Source: Marinobacter nauticus
GTDB taxonomy: Bacteria; Pseudomonadota; Gammaproteobacteria; Enterobacterales; Shewanellaceae
Direction of reading: 5' to 3'
Assembly: GCF_019801015.1 (NCBI RefSeq)
Contig: NZ_JAHVJZ010000008.1
Coordinates: forward strand, 124,001 to 188,000
DNA length: 64,000 nt
Positions 49,977 through 58,369 of the stretch are shown here, in pieces; position 1 is the first letter of the stretch, and each line of letters opens with the position of its first letter. The notes beneath the pieces were generated by a model that did not search any database, had not been told where the DNA came from, and saw only the letters and a list, made by a program, of their open reading frames with translations. Both the position numbers and the translations under genes were made by a program.

Positions 49977-50419
49977 TTCACCTCCCCGGTGGTCAGTTGG
50001 CTATGGCACTCCACGCAGGTTTGCGTCCGGGCCTTTTCATTCAGGCCTTGCATGGGGTCCGTTGCCGGGTGCAACTGGTGGCAGGCGGCACACGATACGC
50101 GCGTCTGATGCACATCGTGGGTCCACTCTGCGTCACGCAGCTTGGTGGCACTGTGGCAGCGCAAACAGTTGGCGTTTTGATCCGCCACTGTGCTCTTGGT
50201 GTCGTCACCGAAATACACCAGCGCTTCCTTGTTGCGGGGGTGACCATCCTGTTCACCGTGGCAACGTACGCAGCTCAGCCCTTTACTGCCGATCTGACTG
50301 TGCAGTCCTTCCATGGTGCCGTTGCGCTTATGGCAACGCATGCAGGCATCATCCGATGCCCACACCGGGGCCGACAGGCCCAGTACGGCAATCAACGAAA
50401 TGAAAACGGTTTTGCTCAT
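49973..50419 (-). CDS. nrfB: Pentaheme cytochrome c NrfB
   Basis: Predicted 148 aa with signal peptide MMSKTVFISLIAVLGLSAPVWA (start at 50422 or 50419; SD GAGG). Five heme motifs: CMRCH, CVRCH, CLRCH, CAACH, CVECH. The C-terminal part WTHDVHQTRVSCAACHQLHP closely parallels E. coli NrfB ([20 protein letters not shown]). NrfB is the periplasmic donor to NrfA nitrite reductase, but no nrfA is adjacent here. It overlaps nrfC and follows the tiny membrane gene. Confidence 0.94.
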   Translation of the reverse strand: MSKTVFISLIAVLGLSAPVWASDDACMRCHKRNGTMEGLHSQIGSKGLSCVRCHGEQDGHPRNKEALVYFGDDTKSTVADQNANCLRCHSATKLRDAEWTHDVHQTRVSCAACHQLHPATDPMQGLNEKARTQTCVECHSQLTTGEVK

Positions 50420-50471
50420 CATGTCCTCAATCCCATTAAAAAGGCGCCGCTCAGCGACGCCTTCGAACGGT

Positions 50472-50648
50472 TTAGTGACCCAGCGCTTTCTGGTGGGCCT
50501 CGTGAGCCTCTGCCTCACTCTCTTCTTTCTTGAAGTACTCATATCCGCCAACCACCAAAGCGGAAATCAGATAGGGCACACCAATAAAGAGAACAAAGAA
50601 AAGGAACAGATAAGGAACAACGACTGATAAGAAAGTACCGAAGCTCAT
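50472..50648 (-). CDS. Tiny membrane protein (58 aa) at the head of the nrfBCD operon
   Basis: Reads from ATG 50648 (SD AGGAGG, TTATT spacer): MSFGTFLSVVVPYLFLFFVL, hydrophobic to about residue 36, then a charged tail KKEESEAEAHEAHQKALGH. It is a clear paralogue of the 54-aa protein at 45149-45313 (17 of 39 identical, no gaps). Fifty-two bases separate its stop from the nrfB start, so it is probably the first gene of the operon. Too short to be found by a 60-aa cutoff. A role as accessory subunit of the NrfD complex is inference. Confidence 0.75.
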   Translation of the reverse strand: MSFGTFLSVVVPYLFLFFVLFIGVPYLISALVVGGYEYFKKEESEAEAHEAHQKALGH

Positions 50649-50734
50649 AATAACCTCCTGGCTATCTGGGGACCCTCTATGGGCTCATTCCCAATCCCCG
50701 AGGTCATTATTAAGGTGTGTCGCCCAGGCTGAAA

Positions 50735-50748
50735 TTGATCTTGATCAG
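50735..50748. promoter_or_regulatory. FNR-like site upstream of the nrf operon
   Basis: TTGAT-CTTG-ATCAG matches TTGAT-N4-ATCAA at 9 of 10 positions, 87 bases upstream of the tiny-protein start. FNR-type control of nrf operons is established in E. coli, so placement is sensible. Confidence 0.6.
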
Positions 50749-50853
50749 TAATATTTTCTCAATCGAAAACCGGCATTTAAAAACACGAGTGCGATTCCAA
50801 TTACACTATCGCCAAAAATCATATTCCAATTTACAAATTAGCAAGAATAAAAA

Positions 50854-50878
50854 TGCAATTGCGAAATCAGCAATTGCA
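50854..50878. repeat. 25-bp dyad, candidate LysR-type operator
   Basis: TGCAATTGC-GAAATCA-GCAATTGCA: perfect 9-bp arms with a 7-base spacer; each arm contains the palindrome GCAATTGC. It lies between the nrf operon and the divergent LysR gene, the usual place for a LysR-family operator. Confidence 0.5.
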
Positions 50879-51094
50879 GCAAAAAACCGGACACAACTGA
50901 AGCAACCTCATGTTAACCAAAGGCTGAGGGTGAAACAGTTTTCTCGTTTTGTCACCCCCTCACCCCCGGCATCACGAATCGCGTATCCAGAAACAATAAT
51001 CTGTGAACTTTTGTTCTAGGACACATTTACAGTACTCGCTATCCGATATTTTAATTTTCGGCATAATTACATTGTTAATTAATTGGGGGCACAA

Positions 51095-52111
51095 ATGGAC
51101 AAGATGCGAGACATCAACTTATTTACGATTCGGGTCTTCGTAATGGTCTATGAGTCACTCAACTCTTTGTCCGTTGCCAATGCACTGAATGTGGCCCCAT
51201 CGAAGATCAGCCGCTGCCTGGGTGCCCTGCGCCACGCGCTGGGCGATCCCCTGTTTATCCGACGGCAGTACGGCTTTGAGCCGACCCCCACCGCCGACAA
51301 GCTCTACCCCTACTTCCAGCAAATGCTCTGTCTGTTGGGCCAAATCAATGACAGCACCAATGGCACTAGCACCGCGCCACAAAGGCATTACGTCATCTAT
51401 GCGCCGCCGACGCTGTCCTGTCGCCTGGGTACTGCGCTGAAAAAGAGCGCCAGTGAAGCCGGGAAAGAGCTGTCCCTCTCTGTCCGCCCGCTCTCTGCCA
51501 GTGGTCCCGAAGACCTGCTACAGGGTCGGGTGGACATGATGCTGAGCTTCAAGGCCAGCGAGAAGGAGCGCCTGGACTCGCGATTTATCGCCGCCGGTGA
51601 GCTGCTCTATATCGTTGCCCGCGATGACCACCCCATCTGGCAGCGACCCGCCAATAATATGTTGGATGCCATCATCAACTACCCTTTCCTGGTCACTGAA
51701 TGCCCGGCGTTCAATGACCGAATCGATCCGCTGGAGTTGTACGCCCTGGACCAGGGACGCCAACTGAAGCTGGCCGGCAAAGCCGGTGTGCTGTCAGAAG
51801 TCAGTGACTATTTGATCGACAGTGACGCCATTACCTTTATCGGTGCGCGCACCGCCGCGGAGTATCTGGACCACTTCCCGGGCGTCAGCATCCGTCAGAT
51901 GTCTGAGCCGGAGTTTCAGCTGCTGCATGATCGCTGCCCGCCACCCAATTACTACCTGGTGGCGCGCAAGGAGGAGGGCAGCGTCCCCCCCTGGCTGATC
52001 GAAGCGCTGTGTGATTTTGTTCACAATTCGGTCACCGCACCGGAAGACACGCACCAAACCGGGGCAAGTGACACATTTCCGTCATACTTGCACCCTAGTA
52101 TGGCCGGCTGA
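51095..52111 (+). CDS. LysR-family transcriptional regulator
   Basis: Predicted 338 aa from ATG 51095 behind TTGGGGGCACAA. N-terminal helix-turn-helix (about 6-65: LFTIRVFVMVYESLNSLSVANALNVAPSKISRCLGALRHALGDPLFIRR), then a substrate-binding domain of about 220 residues. A non-conserved hydrophilic tail follows residue 315. It is divergent from the nrfBCD/cytochrome operon and may regulate it; the effector is unknown. Confidence 0.9.
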   Translation: MDKMRDINLFTIRVFVMVYESLNSLSVANALNVAPSKISRCLGALRHALGDPLFIRRQYGFEPTPTADKLYPYFQQMLCLLGQINDSTNGTSTAPQRHYVIYAPPTLSCRLGTALKKSASEAGKELSLSVRPLSASGPEDLLQGRVDMMLSFKASEKERLDSRFIAAGELLYIVARDDHPIWQRPANNMLDAIINYPFLVTECPAFNDRIDPLELYALDQGRQLKLAGKAGVLSEVSDYLIDSDAITFIGARTAAEYLDHFPGVSIRQMSEPEFQLLHDRCPPPNYYLVARKEEGSVPPWLIEALCDFVHNSVTAPEDTHQTGASDTFPSYLHPSMAG

Positions 52112-52137
52112 GAAATCCCTGAATCCGGAGCCACATC

Positions 52138-52455
52138 GTGTTTAATGCCGTTCTGCACCCTAAGCGGGTTCCCTCACCGGTGCGCGCCCTGGCGGCCTGG
52201 CTGAGAGTCCATCGCCGGGCCCGTGCCCGCCGACAGCGCGTGGCATTGCTGGCGACACGCATTCAGTGGCTTGAGACGACACTGCCGAGGGAGGAGGAGT
52301 ACAGCAGTGATGCCCGTTACTGCAGCCGGGGCTATGAGCTGCTCGAGCGCGGCTCCAGCCTCTGGGTGCGCTGGTCTGAGCGGCCCAGCCCGCTGCTCGA
52401 CGGTGCCCTGAGGCAGTGGCACAGCGACTTTGAGCGACTGCACCCTCAACTCTGA
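52138..52455 (+). CDS. Small Arg-rich protein of unknown function
   Basis: Predicted 105 aa, GTG start with CCGGAG nine bases upstream, 26 bases after the LysR gene. The first half is very basic (HRRARARRQRVALLATR) and likely helical; the second half has Trp and Ser rich stretches (LERGSSLWVRWSERPSPLL). No family recognised. A strong terminator follows it directly, which supports a real gene end. Confidence 0.55.
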   Translation: MFNAVLHPKRVPSPVRALAAWLRVHRRARARRQRVALLATRIQWLETTLPREEEYSSDARYCSRGYELLERGSSLWVRWSERPSPLLDGALRQWHSDFERLHPQL

Positions 52456-52480
52456 GTTTCCCGATTATCGGCACACCATA

Positions 52481-52511
52481 AAAAAGCCCCGGCCATGGCC
52501 GGGGCTTTTTG
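52481..52511. terminator. Bidirectional terminator between the 105-aa gene and gcvP
   Basis: AAAAAGCCCCGGCC-AT-GGCCGGGGCTTTTT, a 14-bp stem with T runs on both strands. Confidence 0.92.
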
Positions 52512-52525
52512 CATCAGAGACGGTC

Positions 52526-55408
52526 TCAGTCCTGGTAGGCGTCCATCGGAACACAGGCGCAGAACAGGTTACGGTCACCGAACACATCATCGATGCGGTT
52601 CACGGTCGGCCAGAACTTGTTACCGCGGATCTCTTCCACCGGGAACACCGCTTCTTCGCGGGAGTACGGACGCGCTTCAAACGCCGGATCCATAATGTCA
52701 TCCAGAGTGTGTGGCGCGTTGCACAGCGGGTTGTTGTCCGCCGGCCACTCACCGCGACCCACCTTGGCAATCTCCTCGCGGATGCTCACCATCGCATGGA
52801 TAAAGCGATCCAGCTCCGCTTTGGACTCGGACTCGGTCGGCTCCACCATCAGGGTACCGGCTACCGGGAAGCTCATGGTCGGGGCGTGGAAACCGTAGTC
52901 CATCAGTCGCTTGGCGACGTCCATCTCGGTAACACCGGTTTCCTCTTTCAGCGGGCGCAGGTCAACGATGCACTCGTGGGCAACGCGGTCGTTACGACCG
53001 GTGTAAAGGATCGGGTAGTGCTTACCCAGTTCCGCCGCCAGGTAGTTGCCGTTCAGCATGGCCACCTGGGTGGATTGGGTCAGGCCACGGCTGCCCAGCA
53101 TCACGGTGTACATCCAGCTGATCGGCAAAATGGAGGCGCTGCCATATTGGGCGGCAGACACCGCGCCGTTATTCTGGGCTTCGCCACCGGTTTTCACCAC
53201 GCTGTGGCCAGCAATAAAGGGCGCCAGGTGCGCTTTGACACCAATGGGGCCCATACCCGGACCACCGCCACCGTGGGGGATGGCGAAAGTTTTGTGCAGG
53301 TTGAGGTGAGACACGTCAGAGCCGATCAGGCCCGGCGTGGTCACGCCGACCTGGGCGTTCATGTTGGCACCATCCATGTAAACCTGGCCACCGTGCTCAT
53401 GGATCAGGTCACAGATGTCTTTGATCTGCTCCTCGTACACCCCGTGGGTGGACGGGTAGGTGATCATGATGCAGGAGAGGCGGTCGGAGAACTCTTCGGC
53501 CTTGGCCTTCAGATCCGCCATGTCCACGGTGCCGTCTTTGTTGCTCGCGACCACCACCACTTTCAGGCTGGTCAGCATGGCCGACGCCGGGTTGGTGCCG
53601 TGCGCAGAAGCGGGGATCAGGCAGACGTCGCGATGACCCTGACCAATGGACTCCTGATACTTCTTAATCGCAACCAGACCCGCGTACTCGCCCTGAGCAC
53701 CGGAGTTGGGCTGCATGGACATGGCATCGTAGCCGGTGATGTCCAGCAGGTACTCGGCCAGGGAATCCACCAGCTCACGGTAACCCAATGCCTGCTCTTG
53801 CGGGCAGAACGGGTGCAGATTGGCAAACTCCGGCCAGCTGACCGGCATCATCTCCGCCGTGGCGTTGAGCTTCATGGTGCAGGAGCCCAGCGAGATCATC
53901 GAGTGGTTGAGCGCCAGATCCTTGCCCTCAAGGCGACGGATATAACGCAGCATCTCGGTTTCGCTGTGGTAGGCGTTAAACACCGCGTGAGTCAGGATCG
54001 CGTCGTTACGGACGACCGCCTCATCCAGCACACTGTCCACCATGCCATCCACCGCCTCGACGGTCAGCTCATGGTCATCGCCCAGCAGAACGGTCCACAG
54101 CTGCGCCACATCCGCGGCGGTGGTGGTTTCATCCAGGCTGATGCCCAGAGTGCCCGGCAGGTCGGTGCGCAGATTTACCTTGGCCGCATCGGCACGGGAC
54201 AGAACCGCGTCACGGTCGGTCACTTCCAGGGTCAGGGTATCGAACCAGCTGGAGTTCACGACTTTCACGCCTCGCTGCATCAGACCAGCGGCCAGTACAG
54301 AGGTGAGGCGGTGAGTGCGCTCGGCGATCTTCTTCAGGCCTTCCGGGCCGTGGTACACGGCGTAGAAGGAGGCCATATTGGCCAGCAGCACCTGTGCCGT
54401 ACAGATGTTGGAGTTGGCCTTTTCGCGGCGGATGTGCTGTTCACGGGTCTGCATCGCCATACGCAGGGCCGGCTTACCGCGGGTGTCCTTGGAGACACCG
54501 ATAATGCGGCCCGGCATGGAGCGTTTGTGGGCATCACGGGTGGCGAAGAAGGCCGCGTGCGGACCACCGTAGCCCATCGGTACACCAAAGCGCTGAGCGG
54601 AACCAAACACCACGTCTGCGCCCCACTCGGCCGGGGCCACCAGCTTAACCAGCGCCAGCAGGTCAGAGGCAACGCACACCAGCGCTTTTTTCTGATGCAG
54701 CGCATCGGCCAGTGCACGGTAATCTTTCACTTCACCCAGTTGGTTCGGGTACTGGAACAGCGCGCCAAACACGTCATGGTCTGCGGCGGTTTTGGCGGGG
54801 CCAACCACCACTTCCAGGCCGAGCATCTCGGCGCGGGTTTTCACCACATCCAGAGTCTGAGGGAAGACGTCATCCGCGACGAAGAACAGATCGGATTTTT
54901 TGTTTTTGGAGGTGCGCTTGGCCAGCGCCATCGCTTCGGCAGCCGCCGTCGCTTCATCCAGCAGGGAGGCAGAAGCCAGATCCAGACCGGTGAGGTCCAT
55001 GGTCATCTGCTGGAAGTTCAGGATCGCTTCCAGTCGGCCCTGGGCAATCTCTGGCTGATAGGGGGTGTAAGCGGTATACCAGCCCGGGTTCTCCAGCACG
55101 TTACGCTGAATCACATGGGGAACCAGGGTGCCGTAGTAACCCATGCCGATGTAGTTCTTGCGAACGTCATTTTTACCGGCGATCGCTTTGAGGCGTGCCA
55201 GAGCATCCACTTCGGAGGTGGGCAGGCCCACGGCCAGTTCACGGCCCAGACGGATCCCTTCCGGGACGATCTGAGCGGTCAGGTCTTCCAGACTGTCGGC
55301 ACCGATAGCGCTGAGCATCGCTTTCTGTTCGGTGGCATCGGGACCGATATGACGGCGCAGAAACTCATCGTGAGTGTCCAGCTGCGCCAGGGTCAACTTC
55401 TCGTTCAT
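52526..55408 (-). CDS. gcvP: Glycine dehydrogenase (decarboxylating), P protein of the glycine cleavage system
   Basis: Predicted 960 aa (E. coli 957). A PLP enzyme that decarboxylates glycine and loads the aminomethyl group on lipoyl-GcvH. The PLP-binding Lys is in [23 protein letters not shown] (about 700). The N-terminal [15 protein letters not shown] is typical. The start at 55408 was chosen because [11 protein letters not shown] matches the family and has AGGAAG upstream; 11 extra codons to 55441 are not conserved. A stable hairpin separates it from gcvH. Confidence 0.97.
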   Translation of the reverse strand: MNEKLTLAQLDTHDEFLRRHIGPDATEQKAMLSAIGADSLEDLTAQIVPEGIRLGRELAVGLPTSEVDALARLKAIAGKNDVRKNYIGMGYYGTLVPHVIQRNVLENPGWYTAYTPYQPEIAQGRLEAILNFQQMTMDLTGLDLASASLLDEATAAAEAMALAKRTSKNKKSDLFFVADDVFPQTLDVVKTRAEMLGLEVVVGPAKTAADHDVFGALFQYPNQLGEVKDYRALADALHQKKALVCVASDLLALVKLVAPAEWGADVVFGSAQRFGVPMGYGGPHAAFFATRDAHKRSMPGRIIGVSKDTRGKPALRMAMQTREQHIRREKANSNICTAQVLLANMASFYAVYHGPEGLKKIAERTHRLTSVLAAGLMQRGVKVVNSSWFDTLTLEVTDRDAVLSRADAAKVNLRTDLPGTLGISLDETTTAADVAQLWTVLLGDDHELTVEAVDGMVDSVLDEAVVRNDAILTHAVFNAYHSETEMLRYIRRLEGKDLALNHSMISLGSCTMKLNATAEMMPVSWPEFANLHPFCPQEQALGYRELVDSLAEYLLDITGYDAMSMQPNSGAQGEYAGLVAIKKYQESIGQGHRDVCLIPASAHGTNPASAMLTSLKVVVVASNKDGTVDMADLKAKAEEFSDRLSCIMITYPSTHGVYEEQIKDICDLIHEHGGQVYMDGANMNAQVGVTTPGLIGSDVSHLNLHKTFAIPHGGGGPGMGPIGVKAHLAPFIAGHSVVKTGGEAQNNGAVSAAQYGSASILPISWMYTVMLGSRGLTQSTQVAMLNGNYLAAELGKHYPILYTGRNDRVAHECIVDLRPLKEETGVTEMDVAKRLMDYGFHAPTMSFPVAGTLMVEPTESESKAELDRFIHAMVSIREEIAKVGRGEWPADNNPLCNAPHTLDDIMDPAFEARPYSREEAVFPVEEIRGNKFWPTVNRIDDVFGDRNLFCACVPMDAYQD

Positions 55409-55444
55409 GCTTGACGACTTCCTTTGGGTACAGAATGCCAAACA

Positions 55445-55470
55445 AACGAAGCCCCGCTTGGGGCTTCGTT
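55445..55470 (-). promoter_or_regulatory. Hairpin between gcvH and gcvP
   Basis: AACGAAGCCCC-loop-GGGGCTTCGTT, an 11-bp perfect stem in the 75-base gcvH-gcvP spacer; on the minus strand TTGTTTGG follows. It could be a partial terminator or mRNA stability element lowering gcvP expression relative to gcvTH. Confidence 0.6.
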
Positions 55471-55483
55471 GTTGTTTTTCTTA

Positions 55484-55873
55484 TTATTCTTCTTCGATGA
55501 CGGCTTTGTAGCCTTCCGCATCGAGCAGCTCAGCGAGTTCGGCTTCATCGCTGGCCTTAACGCGGAACAGCCAACCGTCACCGTAAGGATCGCTGTTCAC
55601 CTGCTCCGGGTTGTCTTCCAGCTCTTCGTTAACGGCGACCACTTCACCGGTCAGCGGGCTGTAGACGTCGGAGGCGGCTTTCACGGATTCCGCTACGGCA
55701 CAATCTTCACCGGCGTTCACTTCGTCACCGACTTCCGGCAACTCAACGAACACCATATCACCCAGCAGTTCCTGGGCGTGCTCGGAGATCCCAATGGTGT
55801 AGGTGCCGTCGCCTTCGGCGCGGATCCACTCATGGGAGTTGGTGAACTTCAGTTCAGAAGGAATGTTGCTCAT
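55484..55873 (-). CDS. gcvH: Glycine cleavage system H protein
   Basis: Predicted 129 aa, same length as E. coli GcvH. It carries the lipoyl group on Lys65 ([18 protein letters not shown]). N terminus [18 protein letters not shown] is typical. Between gcvT and gcvP, 24 bases after gcvT. Confidence 0.98.
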   Translation of the reverse strand: MSNIPSELKFTNSHEWIRAEGDGTYTIGISEHAQELLGDMVFVELPEVGDEVNAGEDCAVAESVKAASDVYSPLTGEVVAVNEELEDNPEQVNSDPYGDGWLFRVKASDEAELAELLDAEGYKAVIEEE

Positions 55874-55897
55874 TGTTTCGCTTCCCTATCAGCAAGA

Positions 55898-56992
55898 TCA
55901 AAAGGCTTTTTGGCCATTACGGACGAAGCAGGGTTTCACCACCTGCACCGCCACGCGCTTTTTCCGCATCTCCACTTCGGCCTGTTCGCCGATGCCGGCA
56001 GGCACCCGCGCCATCGCGATGGCGTGGCCAAGAGTCGGAGAGAAGGTGCCGGAGGTGATCACCCCCTCGCGCTCGACGCCCTCGGCGTCGGTAAAGAACA
56101 CGTTAAGGCCGCTGCGCAGTACGCCTTTGTCGGTCATCACCAGACCCACCAGCTTGTCAGTGCCTTCGGCTTTCGCCGCCACCAGTGCCTCACGACCGAT
56201 AAAGTCGCGGTCTGCCGGTTCCCAGGCGATGGTCCAGCCCATGTTGGCCGCCAGCGGGTTCACCCCTTCGTCCATATCCTGGCCGTAGAGGTTCATGCCC
56301 GCTTCCAGACGCAGGGTATCACGGGCGCCCAGTCCGGCGGGTTTTACGCCAGCGTCCAGCAAGCCCTGCCACAGATCGGCGGCCTGGTCCTGCGGTACCA
56401 CGATCTCGTAGCCCGCTTCACCGGTGTAGCCGGTGGTGGCAATAAAGAGGTCGCCGCTTTGCACACCAAAGAACGGCTTCATGCCCTCAACTGCGGCATT
56501 CTGCTCAGCATTGAATACGGTGGCGGCTTTGGCTTTGGCCTGGGGGCCCTGAACGGCGATCATCGCCAGTTCCGGGCGTTCGGTGATGGTGACGTCGAAG
56601 TGCTTGGCCTGCTGGCCAATCCACTCAAGGTCTTTCTCGCGGGTGGCGGAGTTCACCACCAGGCGATATTGGGTATCGGAGAGGTAGTAGGTGATCAGGT
56701 CGTCGATCACCCCACCCTGTTCATTCAGCATACCGCCGTACAGGGCTTTACCGGGGACAGTGAGCTTGGCCACATCGTTGGCCAGCAGTTTACGCAAAAA
56801 GGCGCGGGCGTCCGCCCCTTCCACGTCCACCACGGTCATGTGGGAAACGTCGAACATGCCGGCGTCCTGACGCACGTAATGGTGCTCTTCCACCTGTGAG
56901 CCATAGTGCAGCGGCATATCCCAGCCATGGAAATCCACCATTTTGGCGCCGGATTCCAGATGCTTATCGTAGAGTACAGTCTTGCTTGCCAT
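55898..56992 (-). CDS. gcvT: Glycine cleavage system T protein (aminomethyltransferase)
   Basis: Predicted 364 aa (E. coli 364). It transfers the methylene group from GcvH to tetrahydrofolate and releases ammonia. Conserved: [43 protein letters not shown], and the C-terminal [17 protein letters not shown]. First gene of gcvTHP. It lies downstream of ubiI and has its own promoter region. Confidence 0.97.
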   Translation of the reverse strand: MASKTVLYDKHLESGAKMVDFHGWDMPLHYGSQVEEHHYVRQDAGMFDVSHMTVVDVEGADARAFLRKLLANDVAKLTVPGKALYGGMLNEQGGVIDDLITYYLSDTQYRLVVNSATREKDLEWIGQQAKHFDVTITERPELAMIAVQGPQAKAKAATVFNAEQNAAVEGMKPFFGVQSGDLFIATTGYTGEAGYEIVVPQDQAADLWQGLLDAGVKPAGLGARDTLRLEAGMNLYGQDMDEGVNPLAANMGWTIAWEPADRDFIGREALVAAKAEGTDKLVGLVMTDKGVLRSGLNVFFTDAEGVEREGVITSGTFSPTLGHAIAMARVPAGIGEQAEVEMRKKRVAVQVVKPCFVRNGQKAF

Positions 56993-57077
56993 GTCGGTTC
57001 CTTGGAGAGGCTACAGCGGCGACCTTCACGCCGGGCTCTTACCCTGAGCGCTGGATCACATTATTCTTTTTCGGCGC

Positions 57078-57108
57078 ATTATACCGATCACACTCGCTTT
57101 GTATACAA
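57078..57108 (-). promoter_or_regulatory. gcvT promoter elements with a TTGTATACAA palindrome
   Basis: On the minus strand a perfect palindrome TTGTATACAA (57108-57099) lies about 15 bases before a consensus TATAAT (57083-57078). The -35 is TTGTAT at 19-base spacing or absent. The palindrome overlaps the -35 region, a typical repressor position. The 128-base leader has no recognisable glycine riboswitch. Confidence 0.5.
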
Positions 57109-57120
57109 TTCATCCGCTCG

Positions 57121-58323
57121 TTAGCGGTTCCAGGACACAAGGCTCTGAGAACCCAGCCCGAGGGCGTGACTTAGCAGCCGTTTCTTCAGCGGCATAGCAT
57201 GATCCACCAGACTCAGCCCCAGATCCCTGACCCCCTTTTTCACCGGGTTGCTGCCGTCAAACAGCCAGCGGAATCCGTCCATCGCGGCCAGCATCTCCTG
57301 CGCTGCCGCTTTGCGGGCGCGGCCATAGCGATTCAGCAGGCGCAACTCTCCCGGATCCCGCTCTTTTGACTGGGCCAGCAAACGCACCAGTGCTTCGCTG
57401 TCACCAAAACCGAGATTGACACCCTGACCCGCCAGCGGGTGGATGGTGTGGGCCGCATCGCCCATCAGGGCCAGACGGGGACGCACGAAGTCGCGGGCGT
57501 AACGCATGGTCAGCGGGAACGTGGCCCGCTCAGAGGCCAGGGTCAGGCTGCCGAGGCGGGCCTCGGTGGCCGCCGTCAGGCGCTGACCAAACGCATTGGC
57601 GTCCAGCGCTTTCAGAGCGTCCGCTTCATCCGGAGGACAGGACCAGACAATGGAGCACAGGTGGGGATCCGCCAGCGGCAGCAAGGCCAACGGCCCGCTG
57701 GGCAGAAATACCTGGCGGGCAACCTGCTCATGAGGGCGTTGAGTGCGGATGGTGGCCACCAGGGCATGGTGACCGTAGTCCCGGAAAGTCAGCGGCACCT
57801 GGGCCTGCTGACGCAGCCAGGAGTTGGCCCCATCGGCCCCCACCAGCAGCCGGGCGCTCAGCAGGGTGTCATCCTCCAGCGTCAGCCAGGCTTCCCGCTC
57901 TCCCAGCGCCACGGCTTTGGGCTTGGTGTGGTGAATGGTCAGGCCGCTCTGACGCTCCGCCACCTGCCACAGCGCAAAGGCGATGGCACGATTCTCAATG
58001 ATGTGGCCCAGGTTGGGCTCATCCAGATCCGCCGCATCAAAACCGATTTTTCCCAGGCTGTCTTTGTCCCACACCGCCATGGCGGTATAGGGCCCGAGTC
58101 GACTGGCGTCCAGGTTGGGCCAGGCACCCAGCTCCCGCAGCCAGCGCTCGCTGGCCCGGTTGATGGCAGAGACCCTCAGGTCCGGTTCGCCGCTGGGCGC
58201 GTCCGGGCGTTGCGGGTCAATCACCGCCACCTGATAGCCCGCCTTGGCCAGGCCAATGCCGGTGGCCATTCCCACCATGCCACCGCCGACAATGGCGATA
58301 TCTACGGAACCGGTTTTCAGCAT
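57121..58323 (-). CDS. ubiI: FAD-dependent 2-octaprenylphenol hydroxylase UbiI (VisC)
   Basis: Predicted 400 aa (E. coli 400). It performs C5 hydroxylation in ubiquinone synthesis. N-terminal FAD motif VDIAIVGGGMVGMATGIGLAKAG, the DG fingerprint in LLVGADGANSWLR, and the second FAD motif LALMGDAAHTIHPLAGQGVNLGFGD. Start at 58323 with GGAG upstream; a GTG three codons upstream is less likely. Follows ubiH by 46 bases in the same order as E. coli. Confidence 0.95.
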   Translation of the reverse strand: MLKTGSVDIAIVGGGMVGMATGIGLAKAGYQVAVIDPQRPDAPSGEPDLRVSAINRASERWLRELGAWPNLDASRLGPYTAMAVWDKDSLGKIGFDAADLDEPNLGHIIENRAIAFALWQVAERQSGLTIHHTKPKAVALGEREAWLTLEDDTLLSARLLVGADGANSWLRQQAQVPLTFRDYGHHALVATIRTQRPHEQVARQVFLPSGPLALLPLADPHLCSIVWSCPPDEADALKALDANAFGQRLTAATEARLGSLTLASERATFPLTMRYARDFVRPRLALMGDAAHTIHPLAGQGVNLGFGDSEALVRLLAQSKERDPGELRLLNRYGRARKAAAQEMLAAMDGFRWLFDGSNPVKKGVRDLGLSLVDHAMPLKKRLLSHALGLGSQSLVSWNR

Positions 58324-58369
58324 ACAGGCCACTCCTGGCCACCAAGGCGTTTCATGGATACCTCACGGG

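Larger units (their letters stand above)
50649..51094. other. AT-rich divergent promoter region between the nrf operon and the LysR gene
   Basis: 446 bases with no convincing gene, markedly AT-rich. It contains the FNR-like site (50735-50748) and the 25-bp dyad (50854-50878), listed separately. Confidence 0.5.

Noticed and set aside
52430-55414. A 994-codon open frame on the plus strand opposite gcvP, and similar long frames opposite gltB, the usher-like gene and others
   Set aside because: They are antisense shadows of GC-rich genes; their translations are rich in His/Gln/Arg/Val without domains, and the opposite strands carry well-known proteins.
56993-57120. Possible glycine riboswitch in the gcvT leader
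   Set aside because: The leader can fold into small hairpins, but the glycine aptamer core sequences are absent and the leader is too short for a tandem element.
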